From contig CANFEH010000004.1 of assembly GCA_947445855.1 (NCBI GenBank), positions 1-44,497 on the forward strand: 44,497 bases of DNA, read 5' to 3'. Position 1 is the stretch's first letter; each line of letters starts with the position of its first letter. Source of the stretch: Zetaproteobacteria bacterium (GTDB lineage Bacteria > Bdellovibrionota_B > Oligoflexia > Oligoflexales > Bog-1112). The notes below the pieces were generated by a model. The model made no database searches and was not told the origin of the DNA. It saw only the letters and a program-made list of their open reading frames with translations. Shown in pieces: positions 7,803-16,348 of the stretch. Made by a program: the position numbers and the translations under genes.

Positions 7803-8933
7803 ATGGAAAATGATATGGCGTTAGTTTCAAAAAAACTTGTTAAAAATAGACCACTAAAAAACTCCCTCAGTCGCTCAGAGGATCTGTTAAAGACCCTTGA
7901 AAAAGCTAAAGAAAAAAAACTTCTTATTTGTCTTCGTGGTTATCCAGACCCTGACAATATTGCAAGTTCACTGGCACTACAATGGATGGCTGAACTCTAT
8001 AGTATCTCGTCAAAAATAGTTTATTTTGATGATATCTCTCACTATGAAAACAGGGCTCTTGTAAAAAAATTAGACCTCGAACTTGAACATGTGGGTACAG
8101 ATTTCGATGCTAGTTCTTTTGATTACTATGCCATCAACGACTCTCAACACATTGATCTTCCTATTGTGCTTCCAGAACATTGTGAATTACTTGCTTTTGT
8201 TGATCATCATAAAGATTTAGGAAGCATAACAGGACACTTTGTTGATATCAGAGAAGCAGCGGGATCTACCTCAGCTATTTATGCAGAGTACTTGTCTTAT
8301 ATTAGTCATCAGTTTACAGGAGGCTCTTCCCAAGAAAGCAAAATAGCAACTGCTTTGATCCACGGGATCAGAACAGACACAGACAACTACTTCAATGCTT
8401 CTCCTTTAGACTATAAGGCGAGTGAGTTTCTTTTCCCTTTTGTCGACAGAGATCTTCTTAATTTGATTTCTAGACATGCTATTTCAGCAAAAACTATGGA
8501 CCTCACACAAATTGCTCTTCAGCATAAAGATATTAAAGGAACGTATCTTTTCTCAGGTGTTGGTTTTGTAAGAGACGAAGACAGGGACGGCATAGGTCAA
8601 TGCGCTGACTACCTCTTACACCGAGAAGGTATTGAAACTGTGATCGTTTATGGAGTCGTCGCCAACAGCTCTATCGACGGGTCTCTTAGAACAAAATCAC
8701 ACACCCTTGATCCCGATAAATGGCTAAAAACAGTTTTTGGCAAAAATAAGGAAGGCCTTTGGTATGGAGGAGGACGTAAAGACAAAGGTGGTTTTCAAAT
8801 TCCACTTGGTGTTTTTGCCAAATGCCAAGACAAAGAACTTCTCTGGGATATGATACGAAAAACTATCGATGAGCTTTTCTATAATAAGATAGGAGTGGAG
8901 TCACACGTTAAGAAAGAGGCTGAATTAACTTAA
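7803..8933 (+). CDS. DHH-family phosphoesterase (NrnA-like)
   Basis: This 376-residue protein has the metal-binding motifs of the DHH superfamily in order: RGYPDPDN (about residues 45-52), NDSQ (about 112-115) and VDHHK (about 133-137). The C-terminal DHHA1-type region has GGGRKDKGGFQIP, the substrate-binding glycine-rich motif. Such enzymes hydrolyse short oligoribonucleotides, pAp or cyclic-dinucleotide products with Mn2+ in the cytoplasm. Which substrate applies here cannot be told. No CBS or membrane domain is present. It begins at ATG 7803 after a GAGAG leader; an ATG at 7815 is also possible. It follows the nuclease gene by about 70 nt. Confidence 0.85.
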   Translation: MENDMALVSKKLVKNRPLKNSLSRSEDLLKTLEKAKEKKLLICLRGYPDPDNIASSLALQWMAELYSISSKIVYFDDISHYENRALVKKLDLELEHVGTDFDASSFDYYAINDSQHIDLPIVLPEHCELLAFVDHHKDLGSITGHFVDIREAAGSTSAIYAEYLSYISHQFTGGSSQESKIATALIHGIRTDTDNYFNASPLDYKASEFLFPFVDRDLLNLISRHAISAKTMDLTQIALQHKDIKGTYLFSGVGFVRDEDRDGIGQCADYLLHREGIETVIVYGVVANSSIDGSLRTKSHTLDPDKWLKTVFGKNKEGLWYGGGRKDKGGFQIPLGVFAKCQDKELLWDMIRKTIDELFYNKIGVESHVKKEAELT

Positions 8934-9250
8934 GTCAAAGTAAGCTCCAAAAAATTTTTTGTAAAAAACTTTTCCACTTTTTTCTCTCTAGAGAAGTTTT
9001 CGTTGAATTTACCATTGCTTGTCTTTTTATTTTTTACTACCCTCTTAGCTGTTCGTCACGACTACAAAAGAGCGCTCTACCAGCATCTGTTTATTATAAA
9101 CTCTTGCTTTTACCTTTTGCTTTTATCAGTTTTTTAAAGTGAATAACTTAAAAAAAAGACAAGACGTCTTCATAAAGTAATCAAAAAACTCGGTAGAACC
9201 CCTAGTAAACTCGTGTCATTTTTTTGTCTGACTCTAAAAGGGGTGTCTTC
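8934..9250. other. 317-base stretch between DHH gene and ihfA-like gene
   Basis: This AT-rich stretch holds one possible small membrane-protein frame (9003-9137, listed separately) and should contain the promoter of the ihfA-like gene. I found no convincing -35/-10 pair, terminator hairpin or RNA gene in it. Confidence 0.5.
9003..9137 (+). CDS. Possible 44-residue membrane protein
   Basis: A frame opening at TTG 9003 would encode two hydrophobic helices (NLPLLVFLFFTTLLAV and LFIINSCFYLLLLSVF) joined by a charged RHDYKRALYQH turn. The pattern of two spans with a basic hairpin is what a real small membrane protein would show. No strong ribosome site is present (only AGAGAAG about 6 nt upstream) and T-rich DNA tends to encode hydrophobic residues by chance, so the call is weak. 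Confidence 0.3.
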   Translation: MNLPLLVFLFFTTLLAVRHDYKRALYQHLFIINSCFYLLLLSVF

Positions 9251-9586
9251 ATGACCTTAACAAAAGACTTATTAGCTGAGCTTGTGCGAAACAAAGCAAC
9301 ATGCTCATCTAGACAAGCAAAAAATCTCCTAGAGATTATGCTTGAAGAAATTAAAGCTCCTTTGGCTCATGGGGAAGATGTGAAAATCTCAGGTTTTGGT
9401 AAATGGAGTGTGAACGAAAAAAAGCCGCGCCCAGGGCGAAACCCACACACAGGAAAAAAAATCGAAATCACAGCTCGTCGTGTGGTTGTTTTTCATCCAT
9501 CAGACAAACTAAGAAGTCTTGTTAACAAAAACGCTAATTCTCAGGACACAGTAGAATCTTTTGCTCCTAAAAATTCATCTTCATAA
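9251..9586 (+). CDS. ihfA: IHF alpha / HU-family DNA-binding protein
   Basis: A 111-residue nucleoid protein that bends DNA. The N-terminal dimerisation helices are followed by GEDVKISGFGKWSV and the DNA-binding beta arm with RPGRNPHTGKKIEI, including the Pro that intercalates into the minor groove. The ARRVVVFHPSDKLR ending favours the IHF alpha branch over HU. About 15 residues beyond the usual end are polar and probably disordered. I start at ATG 9251, which has AAAAGGGGTG upstream, instead of the TTG at 9224. The gene stands alone between the DHH gene and the pentapeptide gene. The partner IHF beta is not in the window. Confidence 0.88.
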   Translation: MTLTKDLLAELVRNKATCSSRQAKNLLEIMLEEIKAPLAHGEDVKISGFGKWSVNEKKPRPGRNPHTGKKIEITARRVVVFHPSDKLRSLVNKNANSQDTVESFAPKNSSS

Positions 9587-9792
9587 AAAGACTATTAAAC
9601 TCTTCAATATCATATTTTATATGTAATCCAGTATGATCTATTAAGCTACCCCAGTGCCCACATGTGTCCTTTACGACAATATTTTTATAGTCATTCTAAA
9701 TTTTTGTATTACAGTAAGCTCTTTTTAGTCAGTTTTTTTACTATGACAAGATAGACAAAATGCATTAGATTCAGAGACTGAATGGTTTTTGT

Positions 9793-10296
9793 ATGGAAAA
9801 GAAAGACAAAAAAACTATGGAAGAAGAACAAAATATTTCTGAAGACACTCTTACTCCAGAAAGTGAAAAAAAAGAACAAGAGGCAAGAGAAAAGGTCAGT
9901 GCAATTCAACCTTCTGTGCCTGTTCTTATAGAAAATGAAAAAGACCTAGATGATGTGTTAAAAAAACACACTCTTTGGATGAAATCAATCCTAGGAGATG
10001 AAGAGCTTGGAGAAGGTGTTCGTGCCAATCTTAAGGGAGCTAATCTAGCAGGGTTTACCCTAGAAGCCTGCAACCTGAGCTGTGCTAACTTAGAAGGGGT
10101 GTCTTTTATTGGTGCTAAATTAGTTGATGTAAACTTTACAGGAGCTTCTCTTCAAAAAGCTTTCCTGCAAGGAGCCGTTCTCAAAAATTGCAACTTCCAT
10201 CACTCTAGACTCTTAGAGGCTGACTTCACAGAGTCTGATATCGCAGACTGTTTTTTTAGCGAAGAGCAGAAAAAAGATGCCATTGGTCTTTTCTAA
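9793..10296 (+). CDS. Pentapeptide-repeat protein
   Basis: A 167-residue protein. Residues 1-60 are highly charged and probably disordered. From about residue 76 a run of A(N/D)LxG-type units (ANLKG, ANLAG, CNLSC, ANLEG, VSFIG, AKLVD, VNFTG, ASLQK, AVLKN, CNFHH, ADFTE) makes a right-handed quadrilateral beta-helix of about three turns. Such folds act in protein binding or, in long forms, as DNA mimics; this one is short and its role is unknown. The start is either ATG 9793 or ATG 9820; neither has a strong ribosome site. No signal peptide. Confidence 0.75.
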   Translation: MEKKDKKTMEEEQNISEDTLTPESEKKEQEAREKVSAIQPSVPVLIENEKDLDDVLKKHTLWMKSILGDEELGEGVRANLKGANLAGFTLEACNLSCANLEGVSFIGAKLVDVNFTGASLQKAFLQGAVLKNCNFHHSRLLEADFTESDIADCFFSEEQKKDAIGLF

Positions 10297-10415
10297 ATAC
10301 CAAGATTCCCGTATCCGTCACCCAAAAATAGAATTTATCTGGAAGTAAAAAGACTTTTGCGGTACCTTTCATTTTTCTACTACGTTAAAAAATTATTTTT
10401 AAAAACAGGTCTACC

Positions 10416-10796
10416 ATGAATTCAAGTACTTATATTGAAAATGCAAAAAAAACAGAGTCTGTGAACTATGAAAACATTGCAAACCGCCTTCAAAGTAAGA
10501 GCATGATTCGCATTCTTCATAGCGCTTTAGGCTTGAGCACAGAGGCTGGTGAAATTTTAGATGCTGTCAAAAAACATGTCTACTACGGCAAGGAACTCGA
10601 CAAAGTGAACCTCTTTGAAGAGGTTGGTGATCTTTTTTGGTACCTAGCTATCATGGCAGATGAGCTCGGGTTTAGCTTTGAAGATGCTATGAAAAAAAAC
10701 AATGAGAAGCTAGAAGCTCGCTACGGCAGTCGCTTTTCTTCAGACAAAGCAATTGACCGTGATTTAAACAAAGAGCGCACTGTTCTTGAAAATTAA
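10416..10796 (+). CDS. MazG-like nucleotide pyrophosphohydrolase
   Basis: This 126-residue protein looks like a single-domain MazG-type enzyme, which hydrolyses (d)NTPs to the monophosphate and pyrophosphate. The Mg2+-binding acidic motif is visible: [13 protein letters not shown] with Glu43 and Glu46, followed by [14 protein letters not shown] with Glu68, Glu69 and Asp72. The helical bundle and length fit the short, dimeric forms. ATG 10416 has AGG in the leader. Its TAA overlaps the stop of the convergent thyA gene (shared TTAA). A part in keeping the dNTP pool clean alongside ThyA is plausible but rests only on nearness. Confidence 0.82.
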   Translation: MNSSTYIENAKKTESVNYENIANRLQSKSMIRILHSALGLSTEAGEILDAVKKHVYYGKELDKVNLFEEVGDLFWYLAIMADELGFSFEDAMKKNNEKLEARYGSRFSSDKAIDRDLNKERTVLEN

Positions 10797-11599
10797 ACAG
10801 ACACATCTCCTTTGATAGCAGGGTGTGGGTCATAATCTAAAATTTCAAAATGAGATGCCTCGTAAGAAAAAATATCTTTTGCTTTTTTTAGCTTTAACGT
10901 TGGAAAAGCTCTAGGCTCTCTCCCTAACTGCTCTCTTGCTTGGTCAAGGTGATTCCTGTAGAGATGAACATCACCTCCTGTCCAAACAAACTCTCCAGGC
11001 TCTAAGTCACACTGATCTGCAACCATGTGCGTGAGTAGTGCGTAGCTAGCAATATTAAACGGAACTCCTAGAAAAAAATCTGCAGACCTCTGATAGAGCT
11101 GACAAGAAAGTTTTCCTCGGGCCACATAAAACTGAAACAGGCAATGACAAGGAGGCAAGGCCATCTCTTCTATTTGCCCAGGATTCCAAGCTATAACAAG
11201 ATGTCTTCTAGAGTCTGGATTTTTCTTGAGACCATCTATGAGATCTGCTATTTGATCAACACTACCACCGCAAGGTTTTGGGAAAGATCTCCACTGCTTC
11301 CCGTAGATGGGGCCTAGATCTCCTTTTTCATCAGCCCACTCATCCCAGATTCTAACTTTGTTTTCTTTCAAATAAGCAGTGTTTGTATCGCCTTTTAAAA
11401 ACCAGAGAAGCTCATGTAGAATAGAACGGATATGAAGTTTCTTTGTTGTGAGAAGAGGGAATCCTTTTTGCAAATCAAAGCGCATTTGCTCTGCAAACAA
11501 AGAAAAAGTCCCAGTCCCTGTGCGGTCTTCTTTGCTTACACCTTCTTCAAGGATTCGTTTCATCAACTTTAAATAGCCTGCTTCTCCCTCACTTCTCAT
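10793..11599 (-). CDS. thyA: Thymidylate synthase ThyA
   Basis: ThyA methylates dUMP to dTMP using methylene-tetrahydrofolate. The 268-residue protein (ATG 11599, AAGGGA about 9 nt upstream; a TTG two codons earlier is less likely) has the family hallmarks. The substrate loop DRTGTGT is near the N-terminus. The catalytic Cys lies in [12 protein letters not shown] at about residue 151. The dUMP-binding stretch [20 protein letters not shown] follows. Length is close to E. coli ThyA (264). It follows ddl by 12 nt, so the two are probably one transcript. dihydrofolate reductase, often adjacent, is absent here. Confidence 0.96.
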   Translation of the reverse strand: MRSEGEAGYLKLMKRILEEGVSKEDRTGTGTFSLFAEQMRFDLQKGFPLLTTKKLHIRSILHELLWFLKGDTNTAYLKENKVRIWDEWADEKGDLGPIYGKQWRSFPKPCGGSVDQIADLIDGLKKNPDSRRHLVIAWNPGQIEEMALPPCHCLFQFYVARGKLSCQLYQRSADFFLGVPFNIASYALLTHMVADQCDLEPGEFVWTGGDVHLYRNHLDQAREQLGREPRAFPTLKLKKAKDIFSYEASHFEILDYDPHPAIKGDVSV

Positions 11600-11611
11600 A
11601 TGCAATTCCCT

Positions 11612-12694
11612 TTAATCGTAAGTCGTTTTGAGCTTATTTATAGCCTCATGCCTTGTGATAGCAAGCTCTATTAGCTTTTCGATTAACTTACCATAGGGAA
11701 TGCCTGTTGCCTCCCAAAGCTTTGGATACATACTAAATTGTGTAAAACCTGGAATTGGATTAATTTCATTTAAAAGAATAGTTCCATCCTCTTTGAGAAA
11801 AAAATCGCATCTTGCCATCCCTACTCCATCAATTGCTTTAAAAGCCCTAAGAGCAAGCTCTCTTACTTTTTCTGCTGTGTCTTCTGGTATAGAGGCTGGA
11901 ATTTCCATTCTCAAACCTTCTGTTTCTGTGTACTTGGCTACGTAGGAATAGAAATCATGATCTGTTTTTACTTCCCCCACCACAGAAGCTTTGACTTCTG
12001 CTCCTATGCCTAGAATCCCTACCTCTACTTCGCGCCCCTTGATGAAAGTTTCTATAATAATTTTTTCGTCATAAGAAAAGGCAAGATCAAGAGCTTTTTT
12101 ATACTGAGCTTTGTTTGTCACCTTAGAAACACCAACAGAAGATCCAAGGGTCACTGGTTTCACAAAAAAAGGAAGGCCAAGTTCTTTTTCAAGGTCTTCA
12201 AAACTTAAAGAATCTTTCTCAAATTTTTTCAGAATCACAAAGGCTGCTGTAGGAATTCCGTTTATAAGAGCTAGTTGCTTTGTCATAGCTTTATCCATAG
12301 CGATAGCAGAAGCCAAAATAGGACACCCGACAAAAGCAATATTTGCAAGACTAAGAAGCCCTTGTATTGTGCCATCCTCACCAAAAGGACCATGAAGTAC
12401 TGGAAAAACAACATCTACCTTTGGAAAAGTTTTTCCAGTTTTTGTGACGAGTTTTTCTGCCTTTGTACTTGGGCTCAGGAAAAGTTCCTCTCCTTGAGTT
12501 ATAGCTTTCTTTTGTTCTTCTAATAAAAAATAATCTCCTCCAACAGGAAGCAAAGAGCCTTGTTTATCAATTTTTATGAGAGCTACTTCAAAACGATTTT
12601 TATCTAGAGCTTGAAAAACATTCTGAGCAGAAATAATAGAGATTTCATGCTCAGCTGATCTGCCACCAAAAAGAATAGCTACTTTTGTTTTCAT
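11612..12694 (-). CDS. ddl: D-alanine--D-alanine ligase
   Basis: Ddl joins two D-Ala in an ATP-dependent reaction to make the dipeptide that MurF adds to the UDP-MurNAc tripeptide. The 360-residue protein begins with VAILFGGRSAEHEIS, the family N-terminal signature. It has the ATP-grasp centre FVKPVTLGSSVGVSKV and the metal-binding C-terminal NEINPIPGFT. It starts at ATG 12694. In many relatives ddl sits inside the dcw cluster; here it lies about 9 kb outside it, paired with thyA. The porin gene upstream has its own terminator, so ddl likely has a promoter in 12695-12711 or depends on read-through. Confidence 0.96.
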   Translation of the reverse strand: MKTKVAILFGGRSAEHEISIISAQNVFQALDKNRFEVALIKIDKQGSLLPVGGDYFLLEEQKKAITQGEELFLSPSTKAEKLVTKTGKTFPKVDVVFPVLHGPFGEDGTIQGLLSLANIAFVGCPILASAIAMDKAMTKQLALINGIPTAAFVILKKFEKDSLSFEDLEKELGLPFFVKPVTLGSSVGVSKVTNKAQYKKALDLAFSYDEKIIIETFIKGREVEVGILGIGAEVKASVVGEVKTDHDFYSYVAKYTETEGLRMEIPASIPEDTAEKVRELALRAFKAIDGVGMARCDFFLKEDGTILLNEINPIPGFTQFSMYPKLWEATGIPYGKLIEKLIELAITRHEAINKLKTTYD

Positions 12695-12711
12695 TAAAAA
12701 CTTCCTTTAAA

Positions 12712-12747
12712 AATAAAAAAACAGAGAGCATAATGAATGACTCTCTG
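12712..12747 (-). terminator. Rho-independent terminator of the porin gene
   Basis: On the minus strand a stem CAGAGAG/CTCTCTG with a 12-nt loop (12722-12747) is followed by a run of T residues (complement of 12712-12721). It lies about 28 nt after the porin stop and just before ddl. Confidence 0.75.
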
Positions 12748-12775
12748 CTTTAAAAAAAACTTTTACGCAATGATA

Positions 12776-13972
12776 CTAGAACACAGTCTGAACCCTAAGA
12801 GCAAGAGTTCCCTCTGGAGCATTTGGACCTGATACTGTTTTCATATTATCAGACATCATAGACATCACATAGTTCATACCAAGTCTAAGATATTCTGTCG
12901 GGTACCAGTTAAGAGCAAAAGTAAGATTGTTTGCGTCGACATTTTTCATTGTATCAGTCGAAAGATCTAAGCGGCTATAGCGAACACCTAGTTGCCAAAT
13001 ACCAAAGTCACCAACTTCGTCTCTTTTGATAGCACCAAAAGATCCGTCTTTCACACTATAGCTTCTAGACTGACCAGTGATTACCCAGTTTGCTCCTGCG
13101 TTGAGAGCGTGAAATACATCCATTTTGCCGACTCTTGGGTTTGTCATAGTGACAAGACCTTCAGCTTCTAACTGAAAAGGCCCATAGGCAGGGCTAAGCT
13201 CAAGACCAACTACCATATAGTCTTTTAGGAAGAATGGAATGTTCTCAGCAACTTTTGCAGTATTACGACCTTTGACTTCAGACACACTAAATGTTGTTAG
13301 ATTTTCTTGTCCTGTACCAGCCATAGACTGGTAAGAAAAAGAAAGACCTGTGTGCACAAGCATTTTGTCTTCAAGCACAGGAGCCCAAGTACCACGAACA
13401 GTTACTCCATAGTGGTCAGAAAAGCTATTACTATAAGAAGAGTCTTTTTCAATCTCATTAGATGTTGTATTAAATTTTTTGCGCTTATGCCCAAGAGGTG
13501 TTCCTTTAACGGCAATTTTAATTGCCCATGAATCTTGGTGATGATTCACAGAAATTCCTGGTCCAATACAAGGCTTGAACGCTGTGGCTAAGCTTCTCTC
13601 AAGGAAAGGAAGATACTTTCCGCTGTTTGCATTTTCTAAACAAAAAGGAGAAGGCACTTGTCCAAGAAGAACATCTGTCATAGGAAGAAGATTTTCAAAG
13701 GCAATAAAAGCAGTACCAAGTTCAACACCATCTGGGCTAAAACCGAACTCAAGGTTTGCTGAAATAGAATCATTAAAATTGGCACTCACATAAAGATCTG
13801 CAGCCCTTAAACTTGCTCCATTTGTTAGGGTGCTGCCAGTTTGCTTTTGAATGTGCCCAAGGTAGTCAAGAGCAAGCTGACCATGCACAGCAATGTCTGG
13901 CATTACTTTTGCAAATAAGCTTGTTGTCATCAAGCCGACTAAGAGCGAAGAAGAAAGTTTCTTAAAAAACAC
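12776..13972 (-). CDS. Outer-membrane porin, OprO/OprP-like
   Basis: This 398-residue protein has a signal peptide (residues about 1-21, ending in SLFA) and ends in Phe (VQTVF), as outer-membrane beta barrels do. Alternating hydrophobic strands run through the mature part. Segments such as DLYVSANFNDSISANLEFGFSP cut to the AADLYVSANF core, LLPMTDVLLGQVPSPF and LNWYPTEYLRLGMNYVMS near the C-terminus match the phosphate-selective porin O/P family layout. Ion preference cannot be read from the sequence. The start is GTG 13972, supported by a strong AGGAGGG site. A terminator follows the gene. It is monocistronic and probably highly expressed. Confidence 0.82.
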   Translation of the reverse strand: MFFKKLSSSLLVGLMTTSLFAKVMPDIAVHGQLALDYLGHIQKQTGSTLTNGASLRAADLYVSANFNDSISANLEFGFSPDGVELGTAFIAFENLLPMTDVLLGQVPSPFCLENANSGKYLPFLERSLATAFKPCIGPGISVNHHQDSWAIKIAVKGTPLGHKRKKFNTTSNEIEKDSSYSNSFSDHYGVTVRGTWAPVLEDKMLVHTGLSFSYQSMAGTGQENLTTFSVSEVKGRNTAKVAENIPFFLKDYMVVGLELSPAYGPFQLEAEGLVTMTNPRVGKMDVFHALNAGANWVITGQSRSYSVKDGSFGAIKRDEVGDFGIWQLGVRYSRLDLSTDTMKNVDANNLTFALNWYPTEYLRLGMNYVMSMMSDNMKTVSGPNAPEGTLALRVQTVF

Positions 13973-14141
13973 AGTGAAATACCCTCCTATAATAAACCCA
14001 AAAAATCTTTTAACTTTTATTCAGACTCATTTAAAATAGAACCAAGTTAAAAGCACCAAAAAAACTAGACAGGTGATTTCTAGAATAAACCTATGTAGAA
14101 AAAATTTCTATAGTATTTTTTTAACTCTAAACTCTTGTGAT

Positions 14142-15341
14142 TTAAACTTGGCTAAAAAGAAGAAGTGGTTCTTCAATAAAACTTAAAAGTGTTTCTAAAA
14201 ACAAAGCTCCTGCATAACCATCAACAGCTCTGTGGTCACAAGAAAGGGTTAGTTTCATTTTTTCTTCTACCCCAAAAGAACCGTCTTCTTTCACAATCAC
14301 TCTAGGTTCTGCACGACCAATGGCTAAGATGCAAACTTCTGGGCTATTAATCACAGCCGTGAAGGACTCTACCCGTGTCATCCCAAGATTTGAAAGAGTA
14401 AAACTTCCTCCAGTGTAATCTTCAGGCCTTAACTGTTTTGCTTTAGCGCGACTCACAAGCTCCTTTGATTCTTCTGCTATTTGCCAAATATTTTTCTTTT
14501 CACAAGAGCGCAAAACTGGAGTGATAAGCCCCTCTGGAAGAGCCACTGCTATAGAAAGATTTGCTCCTGCTTGATACATAACAGAATCATCTTTCCAGTG
14601 TGCATTGATGTTTGGGTGTTTTGTGAGTGCGCGCGAACAAACAAACAACAAAAGATCATTCATACTTACTTTTGTGTGGTTTTGTTCATTTAAAATTTTT
14701 CTCCACTTAGAAAGCGCTGAAGTTTTAGCAGAGACCGTTAAATAAAAATGAGGGGCCTCTTGCTTAGAAGTTACAAGTCGTCTAGCAATAGACTTTCTCA
14801 TTTGTGTTAACGGAATTTTCTTTTCAACTAAACTTGGGAACCCAGATGAAATAAAAGAAGAATCTTTTTTATTTTTTACATCAGCTGCTACAATACGCCC
14901 ATTAGGACCAGAGCCAGACACACTTTCTAGTTTTAGACTATTTTCTTTTGCTATTTTTTTAGCAAGAGGAGAAGCTCTCACACGCGCAGAAGAAATTTCT
15001 TGTCTAGAGGATGCTTCTTTTATCTCCTCAACCTGTTTTATTTCTTTCTTTTCTTCAGGTTTTTTGTGGACAGCTAAAAGCTCTTGTAAATTAAATTTCT
15101 CTTCTTTATCTCCAATAATTCCAATAGGGGCACCAAGAGGTAGCTGTGCTCCAGGGTGAGCTAGAATTTTTAGCAAAAAACCTTCTTCTGGCGAAGCGTA
15201 TTCCATGGTTGCTTTATCAGTTTCGATAGAAAGAAGGAGGTCTCCTTCTTTCACCTTGTCACCCTCTTTTTTTATCCACCCTGAAATACCACCCTCTTCC
15301 ATGGTGTCACTGAGCTTTGGCATTGTAATCACGTTCACCAT
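14142..15341 (-). CDS. pdhC: Pyruvate dehydrogenase E2, dihydrolipoyl acetyltransferase
   Basis: E2 forms the core of the pyruvate dehydrogenase complex and passes the acetyl group to CoA. The 399-residue protein has one lipoyl domain (residues about 1-80, lipoylated Lys43 in ETDKATMEY). A charged linker follows, then an E3/E1-binding domain (about 122-157, RASPLAKKIAKEN and GSGPNGRIVAADV). The catalytic domain has the active-site SCDHRAVDG (His370, Asp374). One lipoyl domain and the SDTMEEG start are typical of alphaproteobacterial and mitochondrial-type E2. It is the third gene of the pdh operon, 14 nt after E1 beta. No E3 (lpd) gene lies in the window. Confidence 0.95.
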   Translation of the reverse strand: MVNVITMPKLSDTMEEGGISGWIKKEGDKVKEGDLLLSIETDKATMEYASPEEGFLLKILAHPGAQLPLGAPIGIIGDKEEKFNLQELLAVHKKPEEKKEIKQVEEIKEASSRQEISSARVRASPLAKKIAKENSLKLESVSGSGPNGRIVAADVKNKKDSSFISSGFPSLVEKKIPLTQMRKSIARRLVTSKQEAPHFYLTVSAKTSALSKWRKILNEQNHTKVSMNDLLLFVCSRALTKHPNINAHWKDDSVMYQAGANLSIAVALPEGLITPVLRSCEKKNIWQIAEESKELVSRAKAKQLRPEDYTGGSFTLSNLGMTRVESFTAVINSPEVCILAIGRAEPRVIVKEDGSFGVEEKMKLTLSCDHRAVDGYAGALFLETLLSFIEEPLLLFSQV

Positions 15342-15355
15342 ATCTTAAGACCCTT

Positions 15356-16336
15356 TCAAATCCGGTAGCTCACTGTTTGAATCGCTCGCACTATTTTTTC
15401 TACAGAAGGAAGCACTTCTTCTTCTAAATTCTCTGCATAAGGAACAGGCACATCTTCTTGTGATACACGAATCACAGGGGCATCTAGATCATCAAAACAT
15501 TCTCTTTGAACACGGTCTGCAATATGTGTTCCTACAGAAGCAAAAGGCCAATTTTCTTCCACAACAACACACCTATTTGTTTTTCTGACAGACCGAAAAA
15601 TAGCTTCTTCATCAAGAGGCCTAAGAGTTCGAAGGTCAATAACCTCAACAGATATTCCTAGTTTTTCGCACTCATCTGCTGCTTGTAATGCTTTGTGAGT
15701 GATCTTTCCCCAGGTGACAAGAGTTACATCTTGGCCTTCTTTTTTCTTGTCTGCTTCTCCGAGTGGAATCAAATACTCTCCTTCTGGCACCTCACCTTTT
15801 AAGGCATAAAGCATTTCACTCTCTAAAAAAATAACAGGATTATCATCTCGAATAGAACTTTTAAGAAGTCCTTTAGCGTCATAGGGTGTTGAAACACTCA
15901 CCACTTTCAGTCCAGGAATATTCGCAAGAAGAGGATCTACATTTTGAGAATGTTGGGCTGCAAGCATATGAGCTGCACCGTTAGGCCCTCTGAAAACAAT
16001 GGGAACCTTAAACTGTCCTCCAGACATGTATCGCATTTTTGCAGCATTGTTAATAATTTGATCAAAAGCCTGGATACCAAAGTTCCATGTCATCATCTCA
16101 ATAATTGGACGAAGTCCTGTCATAGCTGCTCCTATACCAAGACCAGCAAACCCTCCTTCTGAAATCGGAGAATCAATCACACGACTAGAGCCAAACTCTT
16201 TCAAAAGACCTTTACTGACTTTATAAGCACCGTCATACTCTGCTACTTCTTCACCCATTAAAAAGATGGAACTATCACGTCTCATCTCTTCTGCCATAGC
16301 CTCACCAAGGGCTTCTCTCATTGTCAAAAGAGCCAT
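15356..16336 (-). CDS. pdhB: Pyruvate dehydrogenase E1 component, beta subunit
   Basis: The E1 alpha2-beta2 enzyme decarboxylates pyruvate with thiamine diphosphate and acetylates the E2 lipoyl group. This 326-residue beta subunit has no N-terminal lipoyl domain. Typical stretches are LMGEEVAEYDGAYKVSKGL, the SPISEGGFAGLGIGAA region with the Glu that activates the cofactor, and FRGPNGAAHMLAAQHSQ. The C-terminal transketolase domain has VEVIDLRTLRPLD. It starts at ATG 16336 with AAGGAG upstream, 12 nt after pdhA, so the two subunits are translated from one message. Confidence 0.96.
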   Translation of the reverse strand: MALLTMREALGEAMAEEMRRDSSIFLMGEEVAEYDGAYKVSKGLLKEFGSSRVIDSPISEGGFAGLGIGAAMTGLRPIIEMMTWNFGIQAFDQIINNAAKMRYMSGGQFKVPIVFRGPNGAAHMLAAQHSQNVDPLLANIPGLKVVSVSTPYDAKGLLKSSIRDDNPVIFLESEMLYALKGEVPEGEYLIPLGEADKKKEGQDVTLVTWGKITHKALQAADECEKLGISVEVIDLRTLRPLDEEAIFRSVRKTNRCVVVEENWPFASVGTHIADRVQRECFDDLDAPVIRVSQEDVPVPYAENLEEEVLPSVEKIVRAIQTVSYRI

Positions 16337-16348
16337 TTAAAATTCTCC

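Noticed and set aside
9709-9909. A minus-strand frame rich in Phe and Leu near the pentapeptide gene
   Set aside because: It overlaps the start of the pentapeptide gene on the other strand and its hydrophobicity reflects the complement of Lys/Glu-rich coding DNA.
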